64,000 nt of DNA from Synchiropus splendidus (lineage: Eukaryota; Chordata; Actinopteri; Syngnathiformes; Callionymidae). The DNA is taken from positions 558,001 to 622,000 of the forward strand of contig NW_026527059.1 in assembly GCF_027744825.2 (NCBI RefSeq). Direction: 5' to 3'. The notes under the pieces were generated by a model that ran no database searches, was not told the origin of the DNA, and saw only the letters and a program-made list of their open reading frames with translations. Both the position numbers and the translations under genes were made by a program. Shown in pieces: positions 26,514 through 39,674 of the stretch; the first letter of the stretch is position 1, and each line of letters starts with the position of its first letter.

Positions 26514-29500
26514 CTATAGTGGGAGGTTAAAATTTCATGTTCTGAAGCTTCCCTGAAAAGTTATGGCACAATGCACAAAAAACGCTTTTCAGCCTGAGAT
26601 AAGGTGGGTTTCGGAACGCCAAACATAAAAGTGTTGATAACTTTAGAAAAACACTTCAGAGAGTTTAGATTTGATGTGCAACTACTAGAAAGACCCTTTC
26701 TGCTATAGTGGGAGGTTAAAATTTCATGTTCTGAAGCTTCCCTGAAAAGTTATGGCACAATGCACAAAAACGCTTTTCAGCCTGAGATAAGGTGGGTTTC
26801 GGAACGCCAAACATAAAAGTGTTAATAACTTTGGAAAAACACTTCAGACAGTTTAGATTTGATGTGCAACTACTAGAAAGACCCTTTCTGCTATAGTGGG
26901 AGGTTAAAATTTCATGTTCTGAAGCTTTCCTGAAAAGTTATGGCACAATGCACAAAAACGCTTTTCAGCCTGAGATAAGGTGGGTTTCGGAACGCCAAAC
27001 ATAAAAGTGTTGATAACTTTGGAAAAACACTTCAGAGAGCTTAGATTTGATGTGCACCTACTAGAAAGACCCTTTCTGCTATAGTGGGAGGTTAAAATTT
27101 CATGTTCTGAAGCTTCCCTGAAAAGTTATGGCACAATGCGTAAAAACGCTTTTCAGCCTGAGATAAGGTGGGTTTCGGAACGCCAAACATAAAAGTGTTG
27201 ATAACTTTGGAAAAACACTTCAGACAGTTTAGATTTGATGTGCAACTACTAGAAAGACCCTTTCTGCTATAGTGGGAGGTTAAAATTTCATGTTCTGAAG
27301 CTTCCCTGAAAAGTTATGGCACAATGCACAAAAACGCTTTTCAGCCTGAGATAAGGTGGGTTTCGGAACTCCAAACATAAAAGTGTTGATAACTTTCGAA
27401 AAACACTTCAGACAGCTTAGATTTGATGTGCACCTACTAGAAAGACCCTTTCTGCTATAGTGGGAGGTTAAAATTTCATGTTCTGAAGCTTCCCTGAAAA
27501 GTTATGGCACAATGCGTAAAAACGCTTTTCAGCCTGAGATAAGGTGGGTTTCGGAACGCCAAACATAAAAGTGTAGATAACTTTGGAAAAACACTTCGGA
27601 CAGTTTAGATTTGATGTGCAACTACTAGAAAGACCCTTTCTGCTATAGTGGGAGGTTAAAATATCATGTTCTGAAGCTTTCCTGAAAAGTTATGGCACAA
27701 TGCACAAAAACGCTTTTCAGCCTGAGATAAGGTGGGTTTCGGAACGCCAAACATAAAAGTGTTGATAACTTTTGAAAAACACTTCAGACAGCTTAGATTT
27801 GATGTGCAACTACTAGAAAGACCCTTTCTGCTATAGTGGGAGGTTAAAATTTCATGTTCTGAAGCTTCCCTGAAAAGTTATGGCACAATGCGTAAAAACG
27901 CTTTTCAGCCGGAGATAAGGTGGGTTTCGGAACGCCAAACATAAAAGTGTTGATAACTTTCGAAAAACACTTCAGACAGCTTAGATTTGATGCGCAACTA
28001 CTAGAAAGACCCTTTCTGCTATAGTGGGAGGTTAAAATTTCATGTTCTGAAGCTTCCCTGAAAAGTTATGGCACAATGCGTAAAAACGCTTTTCAGCCTG
28101 AGATAAGGTGGGTTTCGGAACGCCAAACATAAAAGTGTAGATAACTTTGGAAAAACACTTCAGACATTTTAGATTTGATGTGCAACTACTAGAAAGACCC
28201 TTTCTGCTATAGTGGGTGGTTAAAATTTCATGTTCTGAAGCTTTCCTGAAAAGTTATGGCACAATGCACAAAAACGCTTTTCAGCCTGAGATAAGGTGGG
28301 TTTCGGAACGCCAAACATAAAAGTGTTGATAACTTTCGAAAAACACTTCAGACAGCTTAGATTTGATGTGCACCTACTAGAAAGACCCTTTCTGCTATAG
28401 TGGGAGGTTAAAATTTCATGTTCTGAACCTTCCCTGAAAAGTTATGGCACAATGCGTAAAAACGCTTTTCAGCCTGAGATAAGGTGGGTTTCGGAACGCC
28501 AAACATAAAAGTGTTGATAACTTTGGAAAAACACTTCAGACAGTTTAGATTTGATGTGCAACTACTAGAAAGACCCTTTCTGCTATAGTGGGAGGTTAAA
28601 ATATCATGTTCTGAAGCTTTCCTGAAAAGTTATGGCACAATGCGTAAAAACGCTTTTCAGCCTGAGATAAGGTGGGTTTCGGAACGCCAAACATAAAAGT
28701 GTTGATAACTTTGGAAAAACACTTCAGACAGTTTAGATTTGATGTGCAACTACTAGAAAGACCCTTTCTGCTATAGTGGGAGGTTAAAATATCATGTTCT
28801 GAAGCTTTCCTGAAAAGTTATGGCACAATGCACAAAAACGCTTTTCAGCCTGAGATAAGCTGGGTTTCGGAACGCCGAACATAAAAGTGTTGATAACTTT
28901 TGAAAAACACTTCAGACAGCTTAGATTTGATGTGCAACTACTAGAAAGACCCTTTCTGCTATAGTGGGAGGTTAAAATTTCATGTTCTGAAGCTTCCCTG
29001 AAAAGTTATGGCACAATGCGTAAAAACGCTTTTCAGCCTGAGATAAGGTGGGTTTCGGAACGCCAAACATAAAAGTGTTGATAACTTTCGAAAAACACTT
29101 CAGACAGCTTAGATTTGATGCGCAACTACTAGAAAGACCCTTTCTGCTATAGTGGGAGGTTAAAATTTCATGTTCTGAAGCTTCCCTGAAAAGTTATGGC
29201 ACAATGCGTAAAAACGCTTTTCAGCCTGAGATAAGGTGGGTTTCGGAACGCCAAACATAAAAGTGTAGATAACTTTGGAAAAACACTTCAGACAGTTTAG
29301 ATTTGATGTGCAACTACTAGAAAGACCCTTTCTGCTATAGTGGGAGGTTAAAATTTCATGTTCTGAAGCTTCCCTGAAAAGTTATGGCACAATGCACAAA
29401 AACGCTTTTCAGCCTGAGATAAGGTGGGTTTCGGAACGCCAAACATAAAAGTGTTGATAACTTTCGAAAAACAGTTCAGAGAGCTTAGATTTGATGTGCA

Positions 29501-30650
29501 CCTACTAGAAAGACCCTTTCTGCTATAGTGGGAGGTTAAAATTTCATGTTTTGAAGCTTCCCTGAAAAGTTATGGCACAATGCGTAAAAACGCTTTTCAG
29601 CCTGAGATAAGGTGGGTTTCGGAACGCCAAACATAAAAGTGTTGATAACTTTGGAAAAACACTTCAGACAGTTTAGATTTGATGTGCAACTACTAGAAAG
29701 ACCCTTTCTGCTATAGTGGGAGGTTAAAATTTCATGTTCTGAAGCTTTCCTGAAAAGTTATGGCACAATGCACAAAAACGCTTTTCAGCCTGAGATAAGG
29801 TGGGTTTCGGAACGCCAAACATAAAAGTGTTGATAACTTTTGAAAAACACTTCAGACAGCTTAGATTTGATGTGCAACTACTAGAAAGACCCTTTCTGCT
29901 ATAGTGGGAGGTTAAAATTTCATGTTCTGAAGCTTCCCTGAAAAGTTATGGCACAATGCACAAAAACGCTTTTCAGCCTGAGATAAGGTGGGTTTCGGAA
30001 CGCCAAACATAAAAGTGTTGATAACTTTCGAAAAACACTTCAGACAGCTTAGATTTGATGTGCAACTACTAGAAAGACCCTTTCTGCTATAGTGGGAGGT
30101 TAAAATTTCATGTTCTGAAGCTTCCCTGAAAAGTTATGGCACAATGCACAAAAACGCTTTTCAGCCTGAGATAAGGTGGGTTTCGGAACGCCAAACATAA
30201 AAGTGTTGATAACTTTGGAAAAACACTTCAGACAGTTTAGATTTGATGTGCAACTACTAGAAAGACGCTTTCTGCTATAGTGGGAGGTTAAAATTTTATG
30301 TTCTGAAGCTTCCCTGAAAAGTTATGGCACAATGCACAAAAACGCTTTTCAGCCTGAGATAAGGTGGGTTTCGGAACGCCAAACATAAAAGTGTTAATAA
30401 CTTTGGAAAAACACTTCAGACAGTTTAGATTTGATGTGCAACTACTAGAAAGACACTTTCTGCTATAGTGGGAGGTTAAAATTTCATGTTCTGAAGCTTT
30501 CCTGAAAAGTTATGGCACAATGCACAAAAACGCTTTTCAGCCTGATATAAGGTGGGTTTCGGAACGCCAAACATAAAAGTGTTGATAACTTTCGAAAAAC
30601 ACTTCAGAGAGCTTAGATTTGATGTGCACCTACTAGAAAGACCCTTTCTG
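26514..30650. repeat. Central HOR copy 5, rearranged (M142-M163)
   Basis: M142-M153 follow copy 4 exactly in order. From M154 the unit is reworked. M154 has AAGCTGGG plus CGCCGAAC instead of GGTGGGGTTCGG, M155 is a GATGCGC monomer and M156 is a GT/A121 monomer; these three replace M131-M133. M157-M158 return to the standard order (AACAGTTCAG, CATGTTTTG). M159-M161 then stand where one AGACGC monomer is expected. M162 keeps T23, A122 and AGACAC but has CCTGAGAT. The anchor trio is absent, so the HOR phase ends here. Confidence 0.85.
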
Positions 30651-33600
30651 CTATAGTGGGAGGTTAAAATTTCATGTTCTTAAGCTTCCCTGAAAAGTTA
30701 TGGCACAATGCGTAAAAACGCTTTTCAGCCTGAGATAAGGTGGGTTTCGGAACGCCAAACATAAAAGTGTTGATAACTTTCGAAAAACACTTCAGAGAGC
30801 TTAGATTTGATATGCACCTACTAGAAAGACCCTTTCTGCTATAGTGGGAGGTTAAAATTTCATGTTCTGAAGCTTCCCTGAAAAGTTATGGCACAATGCA
30901 CAAAAACGCTTTTCAGCCTGAGATAAGGTGGGTTTCGGAACGCCAAACATAAAAGTGTTGATAACTTTCGAAAAACACTTCAGAGAGCTTAGATTTGATG
31001 TGCACCTACTAGAAAGACCCTTTCTGCTATAGTGGGAGGTTAAAATTTCATGTTCTGAAGCTTCCCTGAAAAGTTATGGCACAATGCGTAAAAACGCTTT
31101 TCGGCCTGAGATAAGGTGGGTTTCGGAACGCCAAACATAAAAGTGTTGATAACTTTGGAAAAACACTTCAGACAGTTTAGATTTGATGTGCAACTACTAG
31201 AAAGACCCTTTCTGCTATAGTGGGAGGTTAAAATTTCATGTTCTGAAGCTTCCCTGAAAAGTAATGGCACAATGCACAAAAACGCTTTTCAGCCTGAGAT
31301 AAGGTGGGTTTCGGAACGCCAAACATAAAAGTGTTGATAACTTTTGAAAAACACTTCAGACAGCTTAGATTTGATGTGCAACTACTAGAAAGACCCTTTC
31401 TGCTATAGTGGGAGGTTAAAATTTCATGTTTTGAAGCTTCCCTGAAAAGTTATGGCACAATGCACAAAAACGCTTTTCAGCCTGAGATAAGGTGGGTTTC
31501 GGAACGCCAAACATAAAAGTGTTGATAACTTTGGAAAAACACTTCAGACAGTTTAGATTTGATGTGCAACTACTAGAAAGACCCTTTCTGCTATAGTGGG
31601 AGGTTAAAATTTCATGTTCTGAAGCTTTCCTGAAAAGTTATGGCACAATGCACAAAAACGCTTTTCAGCCTGAGATAAGGTGGGTTTCGGAACGCCAAAC
31701 ATAAAAGTGTTGATAACTTTCGAAAAACACTTCAGACAGCTTAGATTTGATGTGCACCTACTAGAAAGACCCTTTCTGCTATAGTGGGAGGTTAAAATTT
31801 CATGTTCTGAAGCTTCCCTGAAAAGTTATGGCACAATGCGTAAAAACGCTTTTCAGCCTGAGATAAGGTGGGTTTCGGAACGCCAAACATAAAAGTGTTG
31901 ATAACTTTGGAAAAACACTTCAGGCAGTTTAGATTTGATGTGCAACTACTAGAAAGACCCTTTCTGCTATAGTGGGAGGTTAAAATTTCATGTTCTGAAG
32001 CTTCCCTGAAAAGTTATGGCACAATGCACAAAAACGCTTTTCAGCCTGAGATAAGGTGGGTTTCGGAACGCCAAACATAAAAGTGTTGATAACTTTGGAA
32101 AAACACTTCAGACAGTTTAGATTTGATGTGCAACTACTAGAAAGACACTTTCTGCTATAGTGGGAGGTTAAAATTTCATGTTCTGAAGCTTTCCTGAAAA
32201 GTTATGGCACAATGCACAAAAACGCTTTTCAGCCTGAGATAAGGTGGGTTTCGGAACGCCAAACATAAAAGTGTTGATAACTTTCGAAAAACACTTCAGA
32301 GAGCTTAGATTTGATGTGCACCTACTAGAAAGACCCTTTCTGCTATAGTGGGAGGTTAAAATTTCATGTTCTGAAGCTTCCCTGAAAAGTTATGGCACAA
32401 TGCGTAAAAACGCTTTTCAGCCTGAGATAAGGTGGGTTTCGGAACGCCAAACATAAAAGTGTTGATAACTTTGGAAAAACACTTCAGACAGATTAGATTT
32501 GATGTGCAACTACGAGAAAGACACTTTCTGCTATAGTGGGAGGTTAAAATTTCATGTTCTGAAGCTTCCCTGAAAAGTTATGGCACAATGCACAAAAACG
32601 CTTTTCAGCCTGAGATAAGGTGGGTTTCGGAACGCCAAACATAAAAGTGTTGATAACTTTCGAAAAACACTTCAGACAGCTTAGATTTGATGTGCAACTA
32701 CTAGAAAGACCCTTTCTGCTATAGTGGGAGGTTAAAATTTCATGTTCTGAAGCTTTCCTGAAAAGTTATGGCACAATGCACAAAAACGCTTTTCAGCCTG
32801 AGATAAGGTGGGTTTCGGAACGCCAAACATAAAAGTGTTGATAACTTTCGAAAAACACTTCAGAGAGCTTAGATTTGATGTGCACCTACTAGAAAGACCC
32901 TTTCTGCTATAGTGGGAGGTTAAAATTTCATGTTCTGAAGCTTCCCTGAAAAGTTATGGCACAATGCGTAAAAACGCTTTTCAGCCTGAGATAAGGTGGG
33001 TTTCGGAACGCCAAACATAAAAGTGTTGATAACTTTGGAAAAACACTTCAGGCAGTTTAGATTTGATGTGCAACTACTAGAAAGACCCTTTCTGCTATAG
33101 TGGGAGGTTAAAATTTCATGTTCTGAAGCTTCCCTGAAAAGTTATGGCACAATGCGTAAAAACGCTTTTCAGCCTGAGATAAGGTGGGTTTCGGAACGCC
33201 AAACATAAAAGTGTTGATAACTTTGGAAAAACACTTCAGACAGTTTAGATTTGATGTGCAACTACTAGAAAGACACTTTCTGCTATAGTGGGAGGTTAAA
33301 ATTTCATGTTCTGAAGCTTTCCTGAAAAGTTATGGCACAATGCACAAAAACGCTTTTCAGCCTGAGATAAGGTGGGTTTCGGAACGCCAAACATAAAAGT
33401 GTTGATAACTTTCGAAAACCACTTCAGAGAGCTTAGATTTGATGTGCACCTACTAGAAAGACCCTTTCTGCTATAGTGGGTGGTTAAAATTTCATGTTCT
33501 GAAGCTTCCCTGAAAAGTTATGGCACAATGCACAAAAACGCTTTTCAGCCTGAGATAAGGTGGGTTTCGGAACGCCAAACATAAAAGTGTTGATAACTTT

Positions 33601-34034
33601 CGAAAAACACTTCAGAGAGCTTAGATTTGATGTGCACCTACTAGAAAGACCCTTTCTGCTATAGTGGGAGGTTAAAATTTCATGTTCTGAAGCTTCCCTG
33701 AAAAGTTATGGCACAATGCGTAAAAACGCTTTTCAGCCTGAGATAAGGTGGGTTTCGGAACGCCAAACATAAAAGTGTTGATAACTTTGGAAAAACACTT
33801 CAGACAGCTTAGATTTGATGTGCAACTACTAGAAAGACCCTTTCTGCTATAGTGGGAGGTTAAAATTTCATGTTCTGAAGCTTCCCTGAAAAGTTATGGC
33901 ACAATGCACAAAAACGCTTTTCAGCCTGAGATAAGGTGGGTTTCGGAACGCCAAACATAAAAGTGTTGATAACTTTCGAAAAACACTTCAGAGAGCTTAG
34001 ATTTGATGTGCACCTACTAGAAAGACCCTTTCTG
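30651..34034. repeat. M164-M181, irregular transition after the central HOR
   Basis: Eighteen monomers dominated by C131/G147/C167 monomers alternating with GT monomers. M164 is a hybrid: GT at 62-63 with C131/G147/C167. M170 and M176 carry CAGGCAG (G146). M171, M173 and M177 carry A181. M173 also has CTACGAGAAAG, shared with M192. M168 has the CATGTTTTG mark of the central HOR, which suggests exchange with it. A single change in M167 (T to A at 31263) removes a stop codon on the minus strand and opens a meaningless 79-codon frame. No gene is present. Confidence 0.8.
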
Positions 34035-35726
34035 CTATAGTGGGAGGTTAAAATTTCATGTTCTGAAGCTTCCCTGAAAAGTTATGGCACAATTCGTAAA
34101 AACGCTTTTCAGCCTGAGATAAGGTGGGTTTCGGAACGCCAAACATAAAAGTGTTGATAACTTTGGAAAAACACTTCAGACAGTTTAGATTTGATGTGCA
34201 ACTACTAGAAAGACCCTTTCTGCTATAGTGGGAGGTTAAAATTTCATGTTCTGAAGCTTTCCTGAAAAGTTATGGCACAATGCACAAAAACGCTTTTCAG
34301 CCTGAGATAAGGTGGGTTTCGGAACGCCAAACATAAAAGTGTTGATAACTTTTGAAAAACACTTCAGACAGCTTAGATTTGATGTGCAACTACTAGAAAG
34401 ACCCTTTCTGCTATAGTGGGAGGTTAAAATTTCATGTTCTGAAGCTTCCCTGAAAAGTTATGGCACAATGCACAAAAACGCTTTTCAGCCTGAGATAAGG
34501 TGGGTTTCGGAACGCCAAACATAAAAGTGTTGATAACTTTGGAAAAACACTTCAGACAGTTTAGATTTGATGTGCAACTACTAGAAAGACACTTTCTGCT
34601 ATAGTGGGAGGTTAAAATTTCATGTTCTGAAGCTTTCCTGAAAAGTTATGGCACAATGCACAAAAACGCTTTTCAGCCTGAGATAAGGTGGGTTTCGGAA
34701 CGCCAAACATAAAAGTGTTGATAACTTTGGAAAAACACTTCAGACAGCTTAGATTTGATGTGCAACTACTAGAAAGACCCTTTCTGCTATAGTGGGAGGT
34801 TAAAATTTCATGTTCTGAAGCTTCCCTGAAAAGTTATGGCACAATGCACAAAAACGCTTTTCAGCCTGAGATAAGGTGGGTTTCGGAACGCCAAACATAA
34901 AAGTGTTGATAACTTTGGAAAAACACTTCAGACAGTTTAGATTTGATGTGCACCTACTAGAAAGACCCTTTCTGCTATAGTGGGAGGTTAAAATTTCATG
35001 TTCTGAAGCTTCCCTGAAAAGTTATGGCACAATGCACAAAAACGCTTTTCAGCCTGAGATAAGGTGGGTTTCGGAACGCCAAACATAAAAGTGTTAATAA
35101 CTTTGGAAAAACACTTCAGACAGTTTAGATTTGATGTGCAACTACTAGAAAGACCCTTTCTGCTATAGTGGGAGGTTAAAATTTCATGTTCTGAAGCTTC
35201 CCTGAAAAGTTATGGCACAATGCGTAAAAACGCTTTTCAGCCTGAGATAAGGTGGGTTTCGGAACGCCAAACATAAAAGTGTTGATAACTTTAGAAAAAC
35301 ACTTCAGACAGTTTAGATTTGATGTGCAACTACTAGAAAGACCCTTTCTGCTATAGTGGGAGGTTAAAATTTCATGTTCTGAAGCTTTCCTGAAAAGTTA
35401 TGGCACAATGCACAAAAACGCTTTTCAGCCTGAGATAAGGTGGGTTTCGGAACGCCAAACATAAAAGTGTTGATAACTTTTCAAAAACACTTCAGACAGC
35501 TTAGATTTGATGTGCAACTACTAGAAAGACCCTTTCTGCTATAGTGGGAGGTTAAAATTTCATGTTCTGAAGCTTCCCTGAAAAGTTATGGCACAATGCA
35601 CAAAAACGCTTTTCAGCCTGAGATAAGGTGGGTTTCGGAACGCCAAACATAAAAGTGTTGATAACTTTCGAAAAACACTTCAGACAGCTTAGATTTGATG
35701 TGCACCTACTAGAAAGACCCTTTCTG
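34035..35726. repeat. Nine-monomer block copy 1 (M182-M190)
   Basis: Headed by the rare AATTCGTAAAAAC mark in M182, followed by a T38/T131 monomer, an A181 monomer, a T38/G131/C150 monomer, a G131 monomer, an A122 monomer, a GT/A131 monomer, a T38 monomer and a C131/C167 monomer. The same order recurs 3948 bp (21 monomers) later at 37983-39674. Copy 1 differs by C167 in M186 and by TTTTCAAAAAC in M189. Confidence 0.85.
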
Positions 35727-36478
35727 CTATAGTGGGAGGTTAAAATTTCATGTTCTGAAGCTTCCCTGAAAAGTTATGGCACAATGCGTAAAAACGCTTT
35801 TCAGCCTGAGATAAGGTGGGTTTCGGAACGCCAAACATAAAAGTGTAGATAACTTTGGAAAAACACTTCAGACAGTTTAGATTTGATGTGCAACTACTAG
35901 AAAGACCCTTTCTGCTATAGTGGGAGGTTAAAATTTCATGTTCTGAAGCTTTCCTGAAAAGTTATGGCACAATGCACAAAAACGCTTTTCAGCCTGAGAT
36001 AAGGTGGGTTTCGGAACGCCAAACATAAAAGTGTTGATAACTTTTGAAAAACACTTCAGACAGCTTAGATTTGATGTGCAACTACGAGAAAGACCCTTTC
36101 TGCTATAGTGGGAGGTTAAAATTTCATGTTCTGAAGCTTCCCTGAAAAGTTATGGCACAATGCACAAAAACGCTTTTCAGCCTGAGATAAGGTGGGTTTC
36201 GGAACGCCAAACATAAAAGTGTTGATAACTTTGGAAAAACACTTCAGACAGTTTAGATTTGATGTGCAACTACTAGAAAGACCCTTTCTGCTATAGTGGG
36301 AGGTTAAAATTTCATGTTCTGAAGCTTCCCTGAAAAGTTATGGCACAATGCACAAAAACGCTTTTCAGCCTGAGATAAGGTGGGTTTCGGAACGCCAAAC
36401 ATAAAAGTGTTAATAACTTTGGAAAAACACTTCAGACAGTTTAGATTTGATGTGCAACTACTAGAAAGACCCTTTCTG
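35727..36478. repeat. M191-M194, remainder of an anchor string
   Basis: GT/A121, T38/T131, G131 and A122 monomers in the conserved anchor order that began with M190. No +A insertion is present in M193, unlike the central HOR. M192 carries CTACGAGAAAG, seen elsewhere only in M173. Confidence 0.75.
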
Positions 36479-37794
36479 CTATAGTGGGAGGTTAAAATTT
36501 CATGTTCTGAAGCTTCCCTGAAAAGTTATGGCACAATGCACAAAAACGCTTTTCAGCCTGAGATAAGGTGGGTTTCGGAACGCCAAACATAAAAGTGTTA
36601 ATAACTTTGGAAAAACACTTCAGAGAGCTTAGATTTGATGTGCACCTACTAGAAAGACCCTTTCTGCTATAGTGGGAGGTTAAAATTTCATGTTCTGAAG
36701 CTTCCCTGAAAAGTTATGGCACAATGCGTAAAAACGCTTTTCAGCCTGAGATAAGGTGGGTTTCGGAACGCCAAACATAAAAGTGTTGATAACTTTGGAA
36801 AAACACTTCAGCCAGTTTAGATTTGATGTGCAACTACTAGAAAGACCCTTTCTGCTATAGTGGGGGGTTAAAATTTCATGTTCTGAAGCTTTCCTGAAAA
36901 GTTATGGCACAATGCACAAAAACGCTTTTCAGCCTGAGATAAGGTGGGTTTCGGAACGCCAAACATAAAAGTGTTGATAACTTTTGAAAAACACTTCAGA
37001 CAGCTTAGATTTGATGTGCAACTACTAGAAAGACCCTTTCTGCTATAGTGGGAGGTTAAAATTTCATGTTCTGAAGCTTCCCTGAAAAGTTATGGCACAA
37101 TGCACAAAAACGCTTTTCAGCCTGAGATAAGGTGGGTTTCGGAACGCCAAACATAAAAGTGTTGATAACTTTCGAAAAACACTTCAGACAGCTTAGATTT
37201 GATGTGCACCTACTAGAAAGACCCTTTCTGCTATAGTGGGAGGTTAAAATTTCATGTTCTGAAGCTTCCCTGAAAAGTTATGGCACAATGCGTAAAAACG
37301 CTTTTCAGCCTGAGATAAGGTGGGTTTCGGAACGCCAAACATAAAAGTGTTGATAACTTTGGAAAAACACTTCAGGCAGTTTAGATTTGATGTGCAACTA
37401 CTAGAAAGACCCTTTCTGCTATAGTGGGAGGTTAAAATTTCATGTTCTGAAGCTTCCCTGAAAAGTTATGGCACAATGCACAAAAACGCTTTTCAGCCTG
37501 AGATAAGGTGGGTTTCGGAACGCCAAACATAAAAGTGTTGATAACTTTGGAAAAACACTTCAGACAGTTTAGATTTGATGTGCAACTACTAGAAAGACAC
37601 TTTCTGCTATAGTGGGAGGTTAAAATTTCATGTTCTGAAGCTTTCCTGAAAAGTTATGGCACAATGCACAAAAACGCTTTTCAGCCTGAGATAAGGTGGG
37701 TTTCGGAACGCCAAACATAAAAGTGTTGATAACTTTCGAAAAACACTTCAGAGAGCTTAGATTTGATGTGCACCTACTAGAAAGACCCTTTCTG
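36479..37794. repeat. Seven-monomer block copy 1 (M195-M201)
   Basis: Order: A122/G147/C167, then CAGCCAG (C146) with GT, then a monomer beginning TGGGGGGTT, then C131/C167, CAGGCAG, A181, and T38/C131/G147. It recurs exactly 29 monomers (5452 bp) later at 41931-43246 with the same rare marks. 29 monomers is also the spacing of the left-edge blocks. Confidence 0.85.
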
Positions 37795-37982
37795 CTATAG
37801 TGGGAGGTTAAAATTTCATGTTCTGAAGCTTCCCTGAAAAGTTATGGCACAATGCGTAAAAACGCTTTTCAGCCTGAGATAAGGTGGGTTTCGGAACGCC
37901 AAACATAAAAGTGTTGATAACTTTCGAAAAACACTTCAGAGAGCTTAGATTTGATGTGCACCTACTAGAAAGACCCTTTCTG
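37795..37982. repeat. Chimeric monomer M202 (GT front, C131/G147/C167 back)
   Basis: The 5' part has GT at 62-63 and the 3' part has C131, G147 and C167, a combination I otherwise see only in M164. It sits just before an AATTCGT monomer. At M180-M182 the same neighbour is preceded by a separate GT monomer and a separate C131/G147/C167 monomer. M202 is what would result from joining those two by recombination between offsets 63 and 131, losing one monomer length. Confidence 0.7.
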
Positions 37983-39674
37983 CTATAGTGGGAGGTTAAA
38001 ATTTCATGTTCTGAAGCTTCCCTGAAAAGTTATGGCACAATTCGTAAAAACGCTTTTCAGCCTGAGATAAGGTGGGTTTCGGAACGCCAAACATAAAAGT
38101 GTTGATAACTTTGGAAAAACACTTCAGACAGTTTAGATTTGATGTGCAACTACTAGAAAGACCCTTTCTGCTATAGTGGGAGGTTAAAATTTCATGTTCT
38201 GAAGCTTTCCTGAAAAGTTATGGCACAATGCACAAAAACGCTTTTCAGCCTGAGATAAGGTGGGTTTCGGAACGCCAAACATAAAAGTGTTGATAACTTT
38301 TGAAAAACACTTCAGACAGCTTAGATTTGATGTGCAACTACTAGAAAGACCCTTTCTGCTATAGTGGGAGGTTAAAATTTCATGTTCTGAAGCTTCCCTG
38401 AAAAGTTATGGCACAATGCACAAAAACGCTTTTCAGCCTGAGATAAGGTGGGTTTCGGAACGCCAAACATAAAAGTGTTGATAACTTTGGAAAAACACTT
38501 CAGACAGTTTAGATTTGATGTGCAACTACTAGAAAGACACTTTCTGCTATAGTGGGAGGTTAAAATTTCATGTTCTGAAGCTTTCCTGAAAAGTTATGGC
38601 ACAATGCACAAAAACGCTTTTCAGCCTGAGATAAGGTGGGTTTCGGAACGCCAAACATAAAAGTGTTGATAACTTTGGAAAAACACTTCAGACAGCTTAG
38701 ATTTGATGTGCAACTACTAGAAAGACCCTTTCTGCTATAGTGGGAGGTTAAAATTTCATGTTCTGAAGCTTCCCTGAAAAGTTATGGCACAATGCACAAA
38801 AACGCTTTTCAGCCTGAGATAAGGTGGGTTTCGGAACGCCAAACATAAAAGTGTTGATAACTTTGGAAAAACACTTCAGACAGTTTAGATTTGATGTGCA
38901 ACTACTAGAAAGACCCTTTCTGCTATAGTGGGAGGTTAAAATTTCATGTTCTGAAGCTTCCCTGAAAAGTTATGGCACAATGCACAAAAACGCTTTTCAG
39001 CCTGAGATAAGGTGGGTTTCGGAACGCCAAACATAAAAGTGTTAATAACTTTGGAAAAACACTTCAGACAGTTTAGATTTGATGTGCAACTACTAGAAAG
39101 ACCCTTTCTGCTATAGTGGGAGGTTAAAATTTCATGTTCTGAAGCTTCCCTGAAAAGTTATGGCACAATGCGTAAAAACGCTTTTCAGCCTGAGATAAGG
39201 TGGGTTTCGGAACGCCAAACATAAAAGTGTTGATAACTTTAGAAAAACACTTCAGACAGTTTAGATTTGATGTGCAACTACTAGAAAGACCCTTTCTGCT
39301 ATAGTGGGAGGTTAAAATTTCATGTTCTGAAGCTTTCCTGAAAAGTTATGGCACAATGCACAAAAACGCTTTTCAGCCTGAGATAAGGTGGGTTTCGGAA
39401 CGCCAAACATAAAAGTGTTGATAACTTTTGAAAAACACTTCAGACAGCTTAGATTTGATGTGCAACTACTAGAAAGACCCTTTCTGCTATAGTGGGAGGT
39501 TAAAATTTCATGTTCTGAAGCTTCCCTGAAAAGTTATGGCACAATGCACAAAAACGCTTTTCAGCCTGAGATAAGGTGTGTTTCGGAACGCCAAACATAA
39601 AAGTGTTGATAACTTTCGAAAAACACTTCAGACAGCTTAGATTTGATGTGCACCTACTAGAAAGACCCTTTCTG
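37983..39674. repeat. Nine-monomer block copy 2 (M203-M211)
   Basis: Second copy of the block at 34035-35726, sharing AATTCGTAAAAAC (M203), A181 (M205), A122 (M208) and A131 with GT (M209). It diverges after M211: M190 is followed by a GT/A121 monomer, M211 by a CAGGCAG/A181 monomer. M211 has AAGGTGTGTTT, shared only with M241. Confidence 0.85.

Noticed and set aside
31040..31279. Minus-strand open frame of 79 codons
   Set aside because: It lies wholly inside satellite monomers M166-M167. It starts at a TTG and exists only because a T to A change at 31263 removes the TAA stop present in other monomers. The frame has no recognisable domain and is not conserved in neighbouring copies.
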